Source: Opitutus sp. GAS368 (GTDB taxonomy: Bacteria; Verrucomicrobiota; Verrucomicrobiia; Opitutales; Opitutaceae). Taken from it: DNA of 41,501 bases. Positions within the stretch are counted from its first letter, which is position 1. Every line of letters starts with the position of its first letter. Under the pieces are notes generated by a model, which had not been told where the DNA came from, made no database searches, and worked only from the letters and a program-made list of their open reading frames with translations. Position numbers and translations under genes: made by a program. The stretch spans positions 1-41,501 of the forward strand of contig CAMBRG010000017.1 in NCBI GenBank assembly GCA_945869845.1, read 5' to 3'. Shown here piece by piece: positions 31,170-40,461 of the stretch.

Positions 31170-32462
31170 TCACGCCGCGTTCTCCGTCGGCTCATTTTTC
31201 GCCGCGCGTCTCAGCGTGGGTTTACGACGCCCGGCGACCACGGCTGAATCGATGATGACCTCCGTCACATCGTCTCGCTGGGGCAGCTCATACATCACTT
31301 CCAGCATGATGTTCTCCATGATCGACCGCAGCGCTCGGGCTCCGGTCTTCAGCTCAATCGCCTTTTGCGCGATGGCTTTGACCGCATCCGAAGTGAAGCG
31401 CAGGCGCACCCCGTCCATCGCAAAGAGTTTCGCATACTGCTTCACCGTCGCGTTCTTGGTCTTCAACAGAATCTTCTCCAAATCCGCGACGGAGAGTTGA
31501 TCCAAAACTGAGACGACGGGCAGGCGGCCGATGAATTCGGGGATCATCCCGAAGCGCACCAAATCCTCCGGCGCGATTTTTTTCATCATCTCGTCCGGGG
31601 TGAGTTCGTGATCGGCCACGTTGACGTGAAACCCGAGCGACCGGGAACCCAGTCGCTTCTTGATAATCTGATCGAGTCCCACAAAGGCACCGCCGCAAAT
31701 AAAGAGGATATTGGCCGTATTGACCTGAATATACTCCTGATTCGGATGCTTCCGCCCTCCCTGCGGAGGGACGTTGCAAACCGTCCCTTCAAGGATCTTC
31801 AACAAGGCCTGCTGCACGCCTTCGCCCGAAACATCCCGGGTAATCGAAACGTTTTCCGTCGTGCGCCGAATCTTGTCGATCTCGTCGATGTAAATAATCC
31901 CGCACTCGGCCCGCTTAACGTCGTAGTTGGCGGCCTGCAACAATCGCAGCACCACGTTCTCAACGTCCTCTCCCACGTAGCCCGCTTCGGTCAGGGTCGT
32001 CGCATCGGAGATCGCAAAGGGCACATCCAAAATCCGCGCCAAGGTTCGCGCGAGCAGAGTTTTGCCAGAACCAGTCGGACCGGAGAGCAAGATATTGCTC
32101 TTCTCCACCTCCACCTCGGTGAACTCCGGCGAAAGCGCGATCGATTCCCGTGGTGACTGACCGGAGTCGAACCGCAGTCGCTTGTAGTGATTATAAACCG
32201 CGACCGAGAGCACCTTCTTCGCGTGATCTTGCCCGATCACGAAATCGTCGAGCGTCCGCCGAATTTCCGCGGGCTTGATTAAGCGAATCATCGGTTTCGC
32301 GTCCGCCGTGGACGCGGGCTTAATCTCTCGGTCGATGATCGTTTTGCAGACGTTGACGCACGAATCGCAAATATACACGCCGGGCCCCGCGATGATCTTT
32401 TTGACCTCGGCCTGCGATTTTCCGCAGAACGAGCATAAGGTGACGCGTGACGATTTGGCCAT
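31170..32462 (-). CDS. clpX: ClpXP unfoldase subunit ClpX
   Basis: A 430-residue AAA+ unfoldase that feeds ClpP. N-terminal C4 zinc-binding domain (CSFCGKS...CDSCVNVC), Walker A GPTGSGKT, Walker [11 protein letters not shown], pore-loop region and a [13 protein letters not shown] segment, all at the expected positions. A GTG three codons upstream (32471) is in frame, but [10 protein letters not shown] is the usual start. The gene follows clpP (92 bp gap) in the classical tig-clpP-clpX order, all on the minus strand. Confidence 0.97.
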   Translation of the reverse strand: MAKSSRVTLCSFCGKSQAEVKKIIAGPGVYICDSCVNVCKTIIDREIKPASTADAKPMIRLIKPAEIRRTLDDFVIGQDHAKKVLSVAVYNHYKRLRFDSGQSPRESIALSPEFTEVEVEKSNILLSGPTGSGKTLLARTLARILDVPFAISDATTLTEAGYVGEDVENVVLRLLQAANYDVKRAECGIIYIDEIDKIRRTTENVSITRDVSGEGVQQALLKILEGTVCNVPPQGGRKHPNQEYIQVNTANILFICGGAFVGLDQIIKKRLGSRSLGFHVNVADHELTPDEMMKKIAPEDLVRFGMIPEFIGRLPVVSVLDQLSVADLEKILLKTKNATVKQYAKLFAMDGVRLRFTSDAVKAIAQKAIELKTGARALRSIMENIMLEVMYELPQRDDVTEVIIDSAVVAGRRKPTLRRAAKNEPTENAA

Positions 32463-32554
32463 GAGGAGCACGTTGCTCAGGCCAACATCTGAGTCCAGTG
32501 CGGAGTTCGCCGCTTCAGCGTTCCTCGCGCGATCCCGGCCTGCTTGCCCTTAAA

Positions 32555-33181
32555 TCAAGCCGCGCTCGGCACCACGATCTTTTGAGCTTCGCGGGTCGAA
32601 GCGATCACGTGATCGACGATCCCGTAAGCTTTGGCCTCGTCCGCCGCCATGTAGTAATCGCGATCGGAGTTCGCTTCCACATCGGCTACGGGCTTGCCCG
32701 TGTGCTTCGCCAAAACCCCGTTGAGGGTCTCGCGCCAACGAATGATTTCGCGGGCCGCGATGGCGATGTCCGCCGTTTGTCCGCCCGCGCCACCGCTGGG
32801 TTGGTGAATCATAACCCGGCTGTTCGGCAGCGCGAACCGCTTCCCCTTGGTCCCCGCGGCGAGCAGCACCGTGCTCATACTCGCAACCATGCCGATGCAA
32901 TAGGTGACGACGTCGAATTGCATAAAATTCATCGTGTCGTAAATCGCCATGCCGGCAGTCACGCTGCCGCCCGGAGAGTTGATGTAAACATGAACGTCTT
33001 TTTTTGCGTCCTCCATTTGGAGATACAGCATCTGCGCGATAACCAAGTTGGCGACCTGGTCATCAATGGGCGTGCCGATGAAAATAATTCTGTCCTTCAG
33101 CAGTCGCGAGTAGACGTCCATGGCCCGGGTCTCGCGGCCGTTACTGTCATAAATGGTGGGATTCGGCAGGTAATAGCTCAC
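32555..33181 (-). CDS. clpP: ATP-dependent protease subunit ClpP
   Basis: A 208-residue serine protease. Catalytic Ser lies in [17 protein letters not shown], His in [11 protein letters not shown] and Asp in [14 protein letters not shown] is the oxyanion-loop motif. The start is set at the GTG of [10 protein letters not shown] (33181): a longer frame would run into the tig gene. The Ser context is ASMS rather than the more common ASMG/ASMA. Forms the ClpXP protease with the next gene. Confidence 0.95.
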   Translation of the reverse strand: MSYYLPNPTIYDSNGRETRAMDVYSRLLKDRIIFIGTPIDDQVANLVIAQMLYLQMEDAKKDVHVYINSPGGSVTAGMAIYDTMNFMQFDVVTYCIGMVASMSTVLLAAGTKGKRFALPNSRVMIHQPSGGAGGQTADIAIAAREIIRWRETLNGVLAKHTGKPVADVEANSDRDYYMAADEAKAYGIVDHVIASTREAQKIVVPSAA

Positions 33182-33197
33182 GGTGTTTTTGATTCGC

Positions 33198-34520
33198 TCA
33201 AGCCTTCGGCTGAGTCGTGGAAACGCTAGCCTTCGAGACCAAGAAATCAACCGCCTTGTCGAAAATGATGTTCTGCTGAATGGCGCGAAGTTGATCACGG
33301 TCCTTCGTCAAATCCTTCACGAGCTTATCGGGTTTTTGACCGGTGCGGCTGGCCTCCCGGTAGATAAAATTGTCGATGTCGCGCTCGCTCACCGTGATTT
33401 TTTCCGCGACGGCAATCTTGGTGAGGATGAGTTGGACTTTGACCCGCTGGGCGGCTGCTTTTTGGGCACCGGCAAACAATTCCTTTTTGTCCTTCTCGAA
33501 CTGATCCTGCGGCACGCCGCGGCGCATGTTTTCCTCGATGAACTGACGCAGAACGCTCTGGGTCTCGGAATCGATCAAGCTTTGAGGAACAGGAAATTCG
33601 ATCTTGCCCGCAATCGCCTCGGTCACTTGGCGACGCTGCGCCGTCTGATTGTCGTAGTCTTTGCGCAACTTCAGATTGTTTCGAACGCTGGCTTTGAGCG
33701 CGTCAAGACTGTCGACCTGCTGGGACTTGAAAAACTCCTCGTTCAATTCGGGCAACATGCGCTCCCGAATTTCCAAAACCTCGATCGCATAACTCGCCGC
33801 TTTTCCCGCCAGCGCGGGAGCCGGTGCGAAGTCTGACGGAAATGTGATCGTCACCGTTTTTTTATCGCCGGTTCTTAGCCCGGCCAACTCCTTCCCCAAG
33901 CCCGGCAGCACCCCTTCGTTGGTGCCCTCAACTTCTTCCCAAGTCTGCGGGACTTTACCGTAGATCTGTTTTTCTGGGACAATCTCGGCCACCGGCTTTC
34001 CATCAAGCGTGCCCTCGTAGGACAACTTCACGTAATCGGTCTTTTGGGCGGCGCGATCCGCCACCTTGAAGTCGGCGCGTTCACCGCGAAGCCCCTCGAT
34101 CACCGCCTCGACTTCAGCATCGGTCGCCTCGGTCGGCGCGATCTCGGTCGGCAAGCCGACGTAGTCGGGCAAAGTGAACTCCGGACTGACATCGACGGTC
34201 ACCGTCACCGCCGCAGACAGCCCCGCTTCAATCGTCCCCTCCTCGAGGTTCACGACGTTCAACACTTCTAATTTTTCCTGATCGAGCGCGCTTTTGTAGG
34301 CTTTAGACACGACCTTCTGCTTAAATTCACCCGCGATCTCCTTGGCGTAACGCTTTAAGATCATCGACGCCGGCGCCTTGCCCGGACGAAAGCCCGGCAA
34401 CTGCGCAAACTTCGAAAATTCGACCACCGTTGCCTGATGTTCGGCGTCGACCTCGCTTCTGTCCAAGGTGACGACGATACTTTTGCGCGTTTCGGAGACG
34501 TTATTGAGTTGGATGTTCAC
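33198..34520 (-). CDS. tig: Trigger factor
   Basis: A 440-residue ribosome-bound chaperone/prolyl isomerase. The ribosome-binding loop GFRPGKAP follows an N-terminal domain starting [19 protein letters not shown]. The FKBP-type domain contains [16 protein letters not shown] and [14 protein letters not shown]-type segments, and the C-terminal chaperone domain is helical. The frame extends upstream to 34664 but would overlap tsaB. The GTG at 34520 gives the canonical family N-terminus. It is 16 bp ahead of clpP. Confidence 0.95.
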   Translation of the reverse strand: MNIQLNNVSETRKSIVVTLDRSEVDAEHQATVVEFSKFAQLPGFRPGKAPASMILKRYAKEIAGEFKQKVVSKAYKSALDQEKLEVLNVVNLEEGTIEAGLSAAVTVTVDVSPEFTLPDYVGLPTEIAPTEATDAEVEAVIEGLRGERADFKVADRAAQKTDYVKLSYEGTLDGKPVAEIVPEKQIYGKVPQTWEEVEGTNEGVLPGLGKELAGLRTGDKKTVTITFPSDFAPAPALAGKAASYAIEVLEIRERMLPELNEEFFKSQQVDSLDALKASVRNNLKLRKDYDNQTAQRRQVTEAIAGKIEFPVPQSLIDSETQSVLRQFIEENMRRGVPQDQFEKDKKELFAGAQKAAAQRVKVQLILTKIAVAEKITVSERDIDNFIYREASRTGQKPDKLVKDLTKDRDQLRAIQQNIIFDKAVDFLVSKASVSTTQPKA

Positions 34521-34648
34521 AGTGAGATTCTTAACGGTAATTTCGCTAAATGAATCGGGCAACCTACGAAGCAGCCCAGCACGGTCAATGCCGGATTCCG
34601 CCATGCTGAGCGCTTGCAGGGCAAGGTCTCGAATCATTTGTATGGGGT

Positions 34649-35296
34649 ATGCTTTGCCTCTCAAATTTGCGTCGGGATCACGCGCCGCTGCTGCTAATCG
34701 ATGCCGCTTCTTGCAACGTTCAAGTGGGGGTTTTTGCAGCCGACGGCGTTTCCCATTGGGCCACGCAGGAGGCCGAAGCGGGGGTCGCCATCTTTCGCTG
34801 CATTGAAAAACTCGGGGTCAATTTGGACCGTATTCGTGGCTTTGTGTTTTGCGAAGGACCCGGCTCTACGCTCGGCATCCGGACTTCGGCGATGGCCATT
34901 CGCACTTGGCAGGCTCTGGCGCCCCGTCCCGCCTTTGCATACGGCAGTCTGGCGTTGTTGGCTCACGCAATCGGCCAGCCAGACGTCACCATCATCGCCG
35001 ATGCGCGGCGCAATTCTTGGCACGCCCAAAAACTGGGTCAGCCCCTCAGTCGGTTGCTTGCCGAAGAATTGAAAGGTCCGCTGGTAACGCCCAGGCACTT
35101 CCGCACCTGGTCGCCCGAACCGGCAGGTACGACCGTTCACGACTACGCTGTGGAACAACTGATCGAGACAACCAAGGAGCTGTCGCTCTTTCGCCCAATC
35201 GAATCGCCCGACGCCTTTCTTCATCACGAGCCAAGCTTCGTGATGTGGTCTCCCACCATTCACCGGGCGCCGGTGAGTAGCACCCGGGAAAGTTGA
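34649..35296 (+). CDS. tsaB: tRNA threonylcarbamoyladenosine biosynthesis protein TsaB-like
   Basis: A 215-residue ASKHA-fold protein. LLLIDAASCNVQVGVF, then GPGSTLGIRTSAMAIRTWQA match the TsaB signatures (LaiDTS and GPGSFTGLRIG); TsaB is the partner of TsaD in making t6A37. The C-terminal half is divergent, as is common. The start lies 128 bp from the divergent tig start, so both promoters share that interval. Confidence 0.85.
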   Translation: MLCLSNLRRDHAPLLLIDAASCNVQVGVFAADGVSHWATQEAEAGVAIFRCIEKLGVNLDRIRGFVFCEGPGSTLGIRTSAMAIRTWQALAPRPAFAYGSLALLAHAIGQPDVTIIADARRNSWHAQKLGQPLSRLLAEELKGPLVTPRHFRTWSPEPAGTTVHDYAVEQLIETTKELSLFRPIESPDAFLHHEPSFVMWSPTIHRAPVSSTRES

Positions 35297-35361
35297 GAGC
35301 TTGCCTGAGTTATGCGAAGCGGCAGGGGCGAAAGGTTTCGCGCTTTCCGGTGGAGCGTTAA

Positions 35362-35577
35362 GTTCGTTTATCACCGAACGAAGCTTACAATTATTTCCCG
35401 CAAGCAGTTAATTATACGGGAAATAACGACTCGTCTACTCAGACCGCGTGGCAGTCAAATGATCTCCAAATCGCGCCCGTTTCCGCGCCCGCGACTTACG
35501 GCGCGATTTTCACGGGTGCCTGCTGCGTCGCCCTGATCTACTGGCGCCGGCGGCGATCCTCTCGCCCGAAGCCCTAA
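35362..35577 (+). pseudogene. PEP-CTERM protein relic (C-terminal sorting tail only)
   Basis: An open frame with no start codon runs from just after a stop (35359-35361) to the taa at 35575-35577. It ends PVSAPATYGAIFTGACCVAL then IYWRRRRSSRPKP: a degraded PEP motif, a hydrophobic helix and an arginine-rich tail. That is the tripartite PEP-CTERM/exosortase sorting signal (canonical VPEPATYG...RRRR). Upstream residues (EAYNYFPQAVNYTG, NNDSSTQTAWQ) look like the surface-protein remnant. A 10-bp perfect inverted repeat (35391-35400, 35417-35426) lies inside. It abuts miaA. Confidence 0.6.
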
Positions 35578-35580
35578 AGG

Positions 35581-36504
35581 TTATCCGGGAATATTGATGA
35601 CCGGAAAATCGGCCCCAGCGTCGACCACCGAAACGGCCCGATGCGGAGGAACTTGAGTACGGAACCACGTCCGTTGCTTCCGAACCAAGCCTTTCGTGTT
35701 CTTGACGATCTCATCAACCAAGTCGCGTTCCGCGATCCGTCCATCGAACAACGCCAAAACTTCCCGGTAGCCGATGGCGCGCGCGGCGCTGAGATTTTGC
35801 TCAAGACCAGCGGCTCGTAGACGACGCACTTCGTCGACCAGCCCGGCCCGGATCATGGCTCTTACCCGGGCCTCAATTCGTTGGGCCAGATCGTCGGCCG
35901 GGCGGGTAAGTTCCAGCAATTCGACGGGCCAATCGGCAAACGCGCCCGGCTTCGCCGAAAACTCCGCCTTCAACTGCTTCAGCGTTCGCCCCGTCGCCAA
36001 GCACCGCTCCAACGCCCGCGTTACCCGGCGCGGATTGTCGACATCCAGCGAACCCAAATCATCCGCATTCAGTTCGCGCAACTCTCCCACCAGCGCCGCA
36101 AGCCCAAGCTTTGCCCTGCGGGCTTCTACCTCCGCGCGCAGTTCTGCCGGCACCGTCACATCGTCGGCCACCGGCGCCAAAAACGACTTCAGGTAAAATC
36201 CGCTTCCACCCGTCACCAACACCGCCCGACCCCGCGCCTCGATCTGCTTCACCGCCTCCCGCGCCAATCCGATGTAGCGGGCCACATCCATCGCCTCGGT
36301 CACCCCGCAGATGTCGATCAGATGATGCGGTACCCGGGCCAACTCGTCGGCACTGGGTTTCGCCGTGCCGATGTCCATGCCCCGGTAAAACAAAAGCGAA
36401 TCGCATGAAACAATCTCCGCCCCGTGGGACTCCGCCCAGCGCAGCGCCCACTCCGTCTTCCCTACCGCCGTGCAGCCGGTGAGAACGTGAATCGTAGATT
36501 TCAT
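35581..36504 (-). CDS. miaA: tRNA dimethylallyltransferase
   Basis: A 307-residue enzyme that prenylates A37 of tRNAs reading UNN codons. P-loop GCTAVGKTEWALRWAE (usual GPTGVGKT; Cys replaces Pro), the DSLLFYRGMDIGTAKPS substrate loop, VPHHLIDI, VTGGSGFYLKSFL, and the C-terminal SAARAIGYREVLALFDG and RKQRTWFR motifs are all present. Standard length and start. Confidence 0.96.
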   Translation of the reverse strand: MKSTIHVLTGCTAVGKTEWALRWAESHGAEIVSCDSLLFYRGMDIGTAKPSADELARVPHHLIDICGVTEAMDVARYIGLAREAVKQIEARGRAVLVTGGSGFYLKSFLAPVADDVTVPAELRAEVEARRAKLGLAALVGELRELNADDLGSLDVDNPRRVTRALERCLATGRTLKQLKAEFSAKPGAFADWPVELLELTRPADDLAQRIEARVRAMIRAGLVDEVRRLRAAGLEQNLSAARAIGYREVLALFDGRIAERDLVDEIVKNTKGLVRKQRTWFRTQVPPHRAVSVVDAGADFPVINIPG

Positions 36505-36592
36505 GCCCTAAGCTCAATACTCTTTCCCGTGCCGGGCGAGCCGAAGGATCAGGTCGCGCAAACCCGTTCGGGCCGTTCCCGTTCGCTGCTTC

Positions 36593-36787
36593 TTAAACCC
36601 CTCCGGCCAATTCGGCGCGAGTCATCACCCGATTGCGTCCGCCGCCCTTGGCCGCAGGGAGCGAACGGTCGGCCGCGACGCTCAACCGCTCGAGCCAAGA
36701 CCCATCTTCGGGCAACGCCGCCACTCCGGCGCTGATCGTCAGCCTCAACGCCACGCCGCGCTCGATCATCACCGGGTTGGCCGCCAC
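36593..36787 (-). pseudogene. GGDEF-domain (diguanylate cyclase) C-terminal relic
   Basis: About 64 residues match only the last third of a GGDEF domain: LRLTISAGVAALPEDGSWLE followed by ADRSLPAAKGGGRNRV (family: AD.ALY.AK..GRNRV; here Tyr is Pro). The GGDEF catalytic loop and N-terminal part are absent. A GTG is in frame at the 5' end but the product could not make c-di-GMP. It overlaps the end of the small frame at 36769-36897. Confidence 0.7.
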
Positions 36788-36897
36788 AGCTGACCGTCTT
36801 CATCGGTCGACGCCCACTCGAGTTCGTAGAGCTCGCCCTGGAAGTTCGTAAAATTCGCCGGCGTGACCCGAAGCTGCCGCCGGTCGGCGTCAATCAT
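36769..36897 (-). CDS. 42-residue small ORF with strong ribosome binding site
   Basis: On the minus strand the ATG at 36897 is preceded by ctaggaggaagaacctc, with aggagg at near-optimal spacing. This is one of the best Shine-Dalgarno sites in a window where most genes lack one. The product MIDADRRQLRVTPANFTNFQ, then GELYELEWASTDEDGQLWRP and TR, is acidic and soluble, with no recognised family. It overlaps the GGDEF relic by 19 bases in another frame, so translational coupling or a frame break is possible. Either a true small protein or the surviving front of a broken gene. Confidence 0.5.
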   Translation of the reverse strand: MIDADRRQLRVTPANFTNFQGELYELEWASTDEDGQLWRPTR

Positions 36898-36995
36898 GAG
36901 GTTCTTCCTCCTAGCCCGCCAGCGCACCGATCCCGCATCCGCCGGGAAAATTTAAATCCCGCCCCACTTTTTTTATCCAGTTTCGGCGCGTGAGC

Positions 36996-37796
36996 TTAGC
37001 GACGGGTCCCAGCGACCAAATCGACCGCCTTTTCCTCCATCATGGCCGCGATCCGCGCGGGTGTCGCCAAGTTATCCTTGATCACATTCACCAAGGCGCT
37101 GCCCACGACCACCCCGTCGGCAAGCGCGGCCACTTGGGCCACTTGGGTGCGGCTGCCGATCCCGAAACCCACGGCGATCGGCAAGCGTGTATGGAGCCGA
37201 ATGCGGGCCACCGCCTCCGCAATCCCGCCGGCCACATCCGAGCGCACCCCGGTCACGCCTTCGCGTGACACGTAGTAAATAAAACCGGTGGTTGCCGCCG
37301 TGATTTTTTCGATTCGCGCCGCCGGGGTCGTAGGAGCCACGATGCACACCGTATCCACTCTGTGTTGGGCGGCAGCCGCAGCGAACTCTGCGCCCTCCTC
37401 GGGCGGCAAATCGAGCACCAACATGCCGTCAACCCCGGCCGCTTTCGCCGCTTTCACGTAGCCATCGATCCCGTTCGAAAACACGAGATTGTAGTAGGTG
37501 TAAAATACAACCGGCACGTCGCTAAACTCGCGGATGCGCCGCACAAACTCGAAGACTCTCGCTGCCGTCATGCCGCCTTCCAACGCCCGCTGCGCCGCCA
37601 GTTGGTTCGTAAGTCCATCCGCCAACGGGTCCGAAAACGGCACCCCCAGCTCCAACACGTCGATGCCGCTTTTGATCAACGCCCGGCAGGCCTCCAATGA
37701 GGTGTCGAAACTCGGGTCTCCCGCGCACAAGTAAGCAACGAAGGCGGCGCGGTTTTGTTCACCGGCACGGGAGAAAGCATGGGCGATTCGAGACAT
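36996..37796 (-). CDS. trpA: Tryptophan synthase alpha chain
   Basis: A 266-residue TIM-barrel that splits indole-3-glycerol phosphate. LELGVPFSDPLADG carries the catalytic Glu and Asp; YYNLVFSNGIDGY, LDLPPEE, VAPTTPAARI, FIYYVSREGVTG and VGFGIGSRTQ are the expected loops. The ATG at 37796 (MSRIAHAFSR) is preceded by ggaaggt; a longer frame to 37988 is not credible. No trpB lies in the window next to it. It is divergent from the PPK2 gene (168 bp between starts). Confidence 0.95.
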   Translation of the reverse strand: MSRIAHAFSRAGEQNRAAFVAYLCAGDPSFDTSLEACRALIKSGIDVLELGVPFSDPLADGLTNQLAAQRALEGGMTAARVFEFVRRIREFSDVPVVFYTYYNLVFSNGIDGYVKAAKAAGVDGMLVLDLPPEEGAEFAAAAAQHRVDTVCIVAPTTPAARIEKITAATTGFIYYVSREGVTGVRSDVAGGIAEAVARIRLHTRLPIAVGFGIGSRTQVAQVAALADGVVVGSALVNVIKDNLATPARIAAMMEEKAVDLVAGTRR

Positions 37797-37964
37797 ATTA
37801 CCTTCCATCGGCGCAAAAACCCTGCCACGGAGCAAAGAGAAATTTTTTCGTCCCGAAAACTTAACCCGGCCTCGGGGTGTCGGAATCGTTACAATTCTCC
37901 GCCCGTTCCCGACCCGCTTGCGTGTAACGAATCGCTCCCATTGCGTCACTCTTCTCTGTTTCAT

Positions 37965-38966
37965 ATGCCCTCTATCCGCCCAAAACAAAAGTCGCCGTCT
38001 GCTCCGAAGGTCCGCCGTCGGTCAGCGCCGAAGCCTCAGCCGTCGTCGTCAGCATCACCGCAGGACCTGCTCTATCAACGAATCCGGCATGAGATCATCG
38101 ACGACCTCGACGAAGAGGTGGAGATGGAGCGCGCCGACTGGGATCCGAAGGCCGCCGGCAATGCCTCGTCCGCTGCGGGCACCAAGGCCGAGCGTGCCCA
38201 GCGCGACTTCTACTTCAAGGAACTCTACCGCCTCCAAACGCAGCTTGTATCGTTGCAGGACTGGGTGGTTCAGACCGGTCATCGGATGGTCATCGTCTGC
38301 GAAGGCCGGGATGCCGCAGGCAAGGGCGGCACCATCAAGCGGATCACCCAGCACCTGAATCCCCGAGTTTGCCGCGTGGCCGCCCTGCCTGCGCCCACCG
38401 ACCGCGAAAAGACCCAATGGTATTTCCAACGCTACATCGCCCACTTGCCGGCGGCCGGCGAGATCGTGCTCTTCGACCGCAGTTGGTATAACCGGGCCGG
38501 CGTCGAGCGGGTGATGGGCTTTTGCAGCGATCACGAATACGAGGAGTTTTTCCGCACGGTGCCCGAATTCGAAAAAATGCTGATCCGCTCCGGTATCCAA
38601 GTGGTGAAATATTGGTTCTCCATTTCGGACGAGGAGCAGGAGTTTCGCTTCCGCGCCCGGATCAACGATCCCCTCAAGCAGTGGAAACTCAGCCCCATGG
38701 ATCTCGAATCCCGCAAGCGCTGGGAACGCTACACCAAGGCCAAAGAAATCATGCTCCGGCGCACCCACATTCCCGAGGCGCCGTGGTGGGTCGTCCCCGC
38801 CGTGGACAAAAAGAAGGCGCGCCTCAATTGCATCCGGCATCTTCTCTCCCAGGTAAACTACCGGGAGATTAAGCACCCCCGGATCGTCCTGCCAAAACGC
38901 GTCCATTCCCCCGACTACCTCCGGGTGCCGGTGCCCGAGGAGATTTTCATCCCCCAGTTCTATTGA
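37965..38966 (+). CDS. ppk2: Polyphosphate kinase 2 family protein
   Basis: A 333-residue PPK2, which transfers phosphate between polyphosphate and nucleoside (di)phosphates. Walker A CEGRDAAGKGGTIKR, the FDRSWYNRAGVERVMGFC lid/Walker B region, SISDEEQEFRFRARINDPLK and RTHIPEAPWWVVPA are all standard. A basic, Ser/Pro-rich tail of about 45 residues precedes the domain. The ATG at 37965 is chosen because the longer frame overlaps the trpA region. Confidence 0.95.
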   Translation: MPSIRPKQKSPSAPKVRRRSAPKPQPSSSASPQDLLYQRIRHEIIDDLDEEVEMERADWDPKAAGNASSAAGTKAERAQRDFYFKELYRLQTQLVSLQDWVVQTGHRMVIVCEGRDAAGKGGTIKRITQHLNPRVCRVAALPAPTDREKTQWYFQRYIAHLPAAGEIVLFDRSWYNRAGVERVMGFCSDHEYEEFFRTVPEFEKMLIRSGIQVVKYWFSISDEEQEFRFRARINDPLKQWKLSPMDLESRKRWERYTKAKEIMLRRTHIPEAPWWVVPAVDKKKARLNCIRHLLSQVNYREIKHPRIVLPKRVHSPDYLRVPVPEEIFIPQFY

Positions 38967-39015
38967 GAAAAACGCCCCGTTGACCTCGGAGGGCAACCCG
39001 ACCAACTCACCGGTC

Positions 39016-39297
39016 ATGGAACTTCCCGTCGTCGACCAAGACTTTCTCCGCGAGCTCATCAAGGTTTCCCGCCAAAAGCACCATCACGTGAAATGGGTGG
39101 ATCGCGACGGCACGGATCGCGTCACCACCGTGAGCCAAACTGAGGTGGTCCGTCTCAACGCGCTCGCCCAGCGCCTTCGGATCGGCAAGACCGAACTCAT
39201 GCGCCAAGCCGCCCACTTACCCGTGGCCCGAAAAATCCCGGCTGTTTCCAGCCACACAAAAATTGACAGCGCCGGAATCAGTGCGACCAATCTTTGA
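39016..39297 (+). CDS. Small protein of unknown function
   Basis: A 93-residue soluble protein starting MELPVVDQDFLRELIKVSRQ. Basic and His-rich (KHHHVKW) with a helical segment RLNALAQRLRIGKTELMRQA that resembles a helix-turn-helix, so DNA binding is possible but unproven. An in-frame TTG at 38980 could add 12 residues. It lies 49 bp after the PPK2 gene and 55 bp before the exported Dabb-like gene, all on the + strand. Confidence 0.55.
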   Translation: MELPVVDQDFLRELIKVSRQKHHHVKWVDRDGTDRVTTVSQTEVVRLNALAQRLRIGKTELMRQAAHLPVARKIPAVSSHTKIDSAGISATNL

Positions 39298-39352
39298 GGT
39301 GGGTGCCGCGTTTGGCATCCGCACAAACATCAACGTCTCCGCTTCAGCCCAA

Positions 39353-39721
39353 ATGAAAAAAACCCTGCTCGCCCTCGTCACCGCCGGCCTCCTTGCGCTC
39401 GGCACCGTCAACGCCTCGGCTCAAACTGCGCCGAAGTCGGTCATCCACGTCGTCACTGTTTCATGGAAAGAGGACGCCAAGCCTGAGCAGATCAAAGCCG
39501 CCCTCGACGGTGTCACCGCCATGCCGGCCAAGTTCAAGGGCATGACCCGCACCTGGGTGAAGGCTATCAAGGTTCAAGGCACTGCGACCCATGCGATCGT
39601 CATGGAATTTGCCGACGAAGCCGCGCTTAAGGCTTACACCGGCAGCGACGCCCAAAAAGAGTGGTATAAATCCTACCTGTCGATCCGCGGGAAGAGCACG
39701 ACCTTCGATATCACCAACTGA
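39353..39721 (+). CDS. Exported Dabb (stress-responsive alpha/beta-barrel) protein
   Basis: A 122-residue protein: Sec signal MKKTLLALVTAGLLALGTVN followed by ASAQTAP, then a Dabb-domain pattern (VIHVVTVSWKEDAKPEQIKA, HAIVMEFADEAALKAYTGSD, and KEWYKSYL). Dabb domains form dimeric barrels, some enzymatic; the exported form is of unknown role. The start follows from the signal peptide. A strong terminator comes 28 bp after the stop. Confidence 0.8.
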   Translation: MKKTLLALVTAGLLALGTVNASAQTAPKSVIHVVTVSWKEDAKPEQIKAALDGVTAMPAKFKGMTRTWVKAIKVQGTATHAIVMEFADEAALKAYTGSDAQKEWYKSYLSIRGKSTTFDITN

Positions 39722-39749
39722 GCCGACTGGTCCTGGTCAGTTTTAGCCG

Positions 39750-39777
39750 GAGCCGCCCTGCAGGCGGCTCTTTTTTT
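39750..39777 (+). terminator. Factor-independent terminator
   Basis: gagccgcc-ctgca-ggcggctc: an 8-bp perfect stem (39750-39770) followed by seven T (39771-39777), directly after the Dabb-like gene. The stem lies 19 bp from the convergent ankyrin gene's stop. Confidence 0.95.
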
Positions 39778-39795
39778 GTGCCTCGATTCCGGGAC

Positions 39796-40461
39796 TCAAC
39801 GCACGGTCTCCAGCAGTGCAATCACGTCAGCGTTCTTGTACTCCTTCGCCAAATCCAGCGCCGTCACCCCGGGCTTTGACCGCACCTTCGGATCCGTGCC
39901 GCGCTCGAGCAAGAGCTTCACCATCTCCACGCCGCCACCCGCCGCCGCCTCGTGCAACGGGGTGCCACCCAGCTCGCTCAACGCATTGGGCGGTGCGCCC
40001 CGATCCAAGAGAATCCGCGCCAACTCCACCTGATTCTTCGCTGCGGCGTGGTGCAAGGCCGTCCAGCCAATCCGGTCGCGGCGCACCAGCTCAGCTTTAC
40101 GGTCAAGCAGTGCGACCAGCACCGCCCGGTCGTTGCGTTCCACCGCGAGGTGCAACGGCGTTCGCGCCGCGTTATCGGGCGCGTTAATGTCCGCCCCGCG
40201 CTCGATCAGAAAAAGGGCGATGGCCGTCTTGCGCCGCAAAATCGCCTGATGCAGCGGAGCGAGCTTCGTGCCCCCTGCCCCTTGCAGGATCTTGGGGTTG
40301 CTCTCGATAAATTTCTTCACGTCCTCCACGCCGCCCTTGGCGATCGCTTCATCAATGGTCGCGTAGCTCGCCGTCGCCGCCGGCGCGGCCGCGCTCAACC
40401 CGACCACCGCGCAACCCATCAGGGCCGCTCCCAAAAAAACTAGCCAGGCCTTAGCGCTCAT
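39796..40461 (-). CDS. Exported ankyrin-repeat protein
   Basis: A 221-residue protein with an N-terminal export signal (MSAKAWLVFLGAALMGCAVV; the Cys could be lipidated) followed by about five ankyrin repeats. Examples: TPLHLAVERNDRAVLVALLD, TALHHAAAKNQVELARILLD, TPLHEAAAGGGVEMVKLLLE. Ankyrin stacks bind proteins; the partner is unknown. Its ATG overlaps the stop of the upstream DUF1080 gene (tcat on the + strand = ATGA on the minus strand), so the two are translationally coupled. Confidence 0.9.
   Translation of the reverse strand: MSAKAWLVFLGAALMGCAVVGLSAAAPAATASYATIDEAIAKGGVEDVKKFIESNPKILQGAGGTKLAPLHQAILRRKTAIALFLIERGADINAPDNAARTPLHLAVERNDRAVLVALLDRKAELVRRDRIGWTALHHAAAKNQVELARILLDRGAPPNALSELGGTPLHEAAAGGGVEMVKLLLERGTDPKVRSKPGVTALDLAKEYKNADVIALLETVR

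Noticed and set aside
37755-37964. 70-residue N-terminal extension of PPK2
   Set aside because: It overlaps the trpA start and shared promoter and lacks protein-like pattern; the ATG at 37965 fits.
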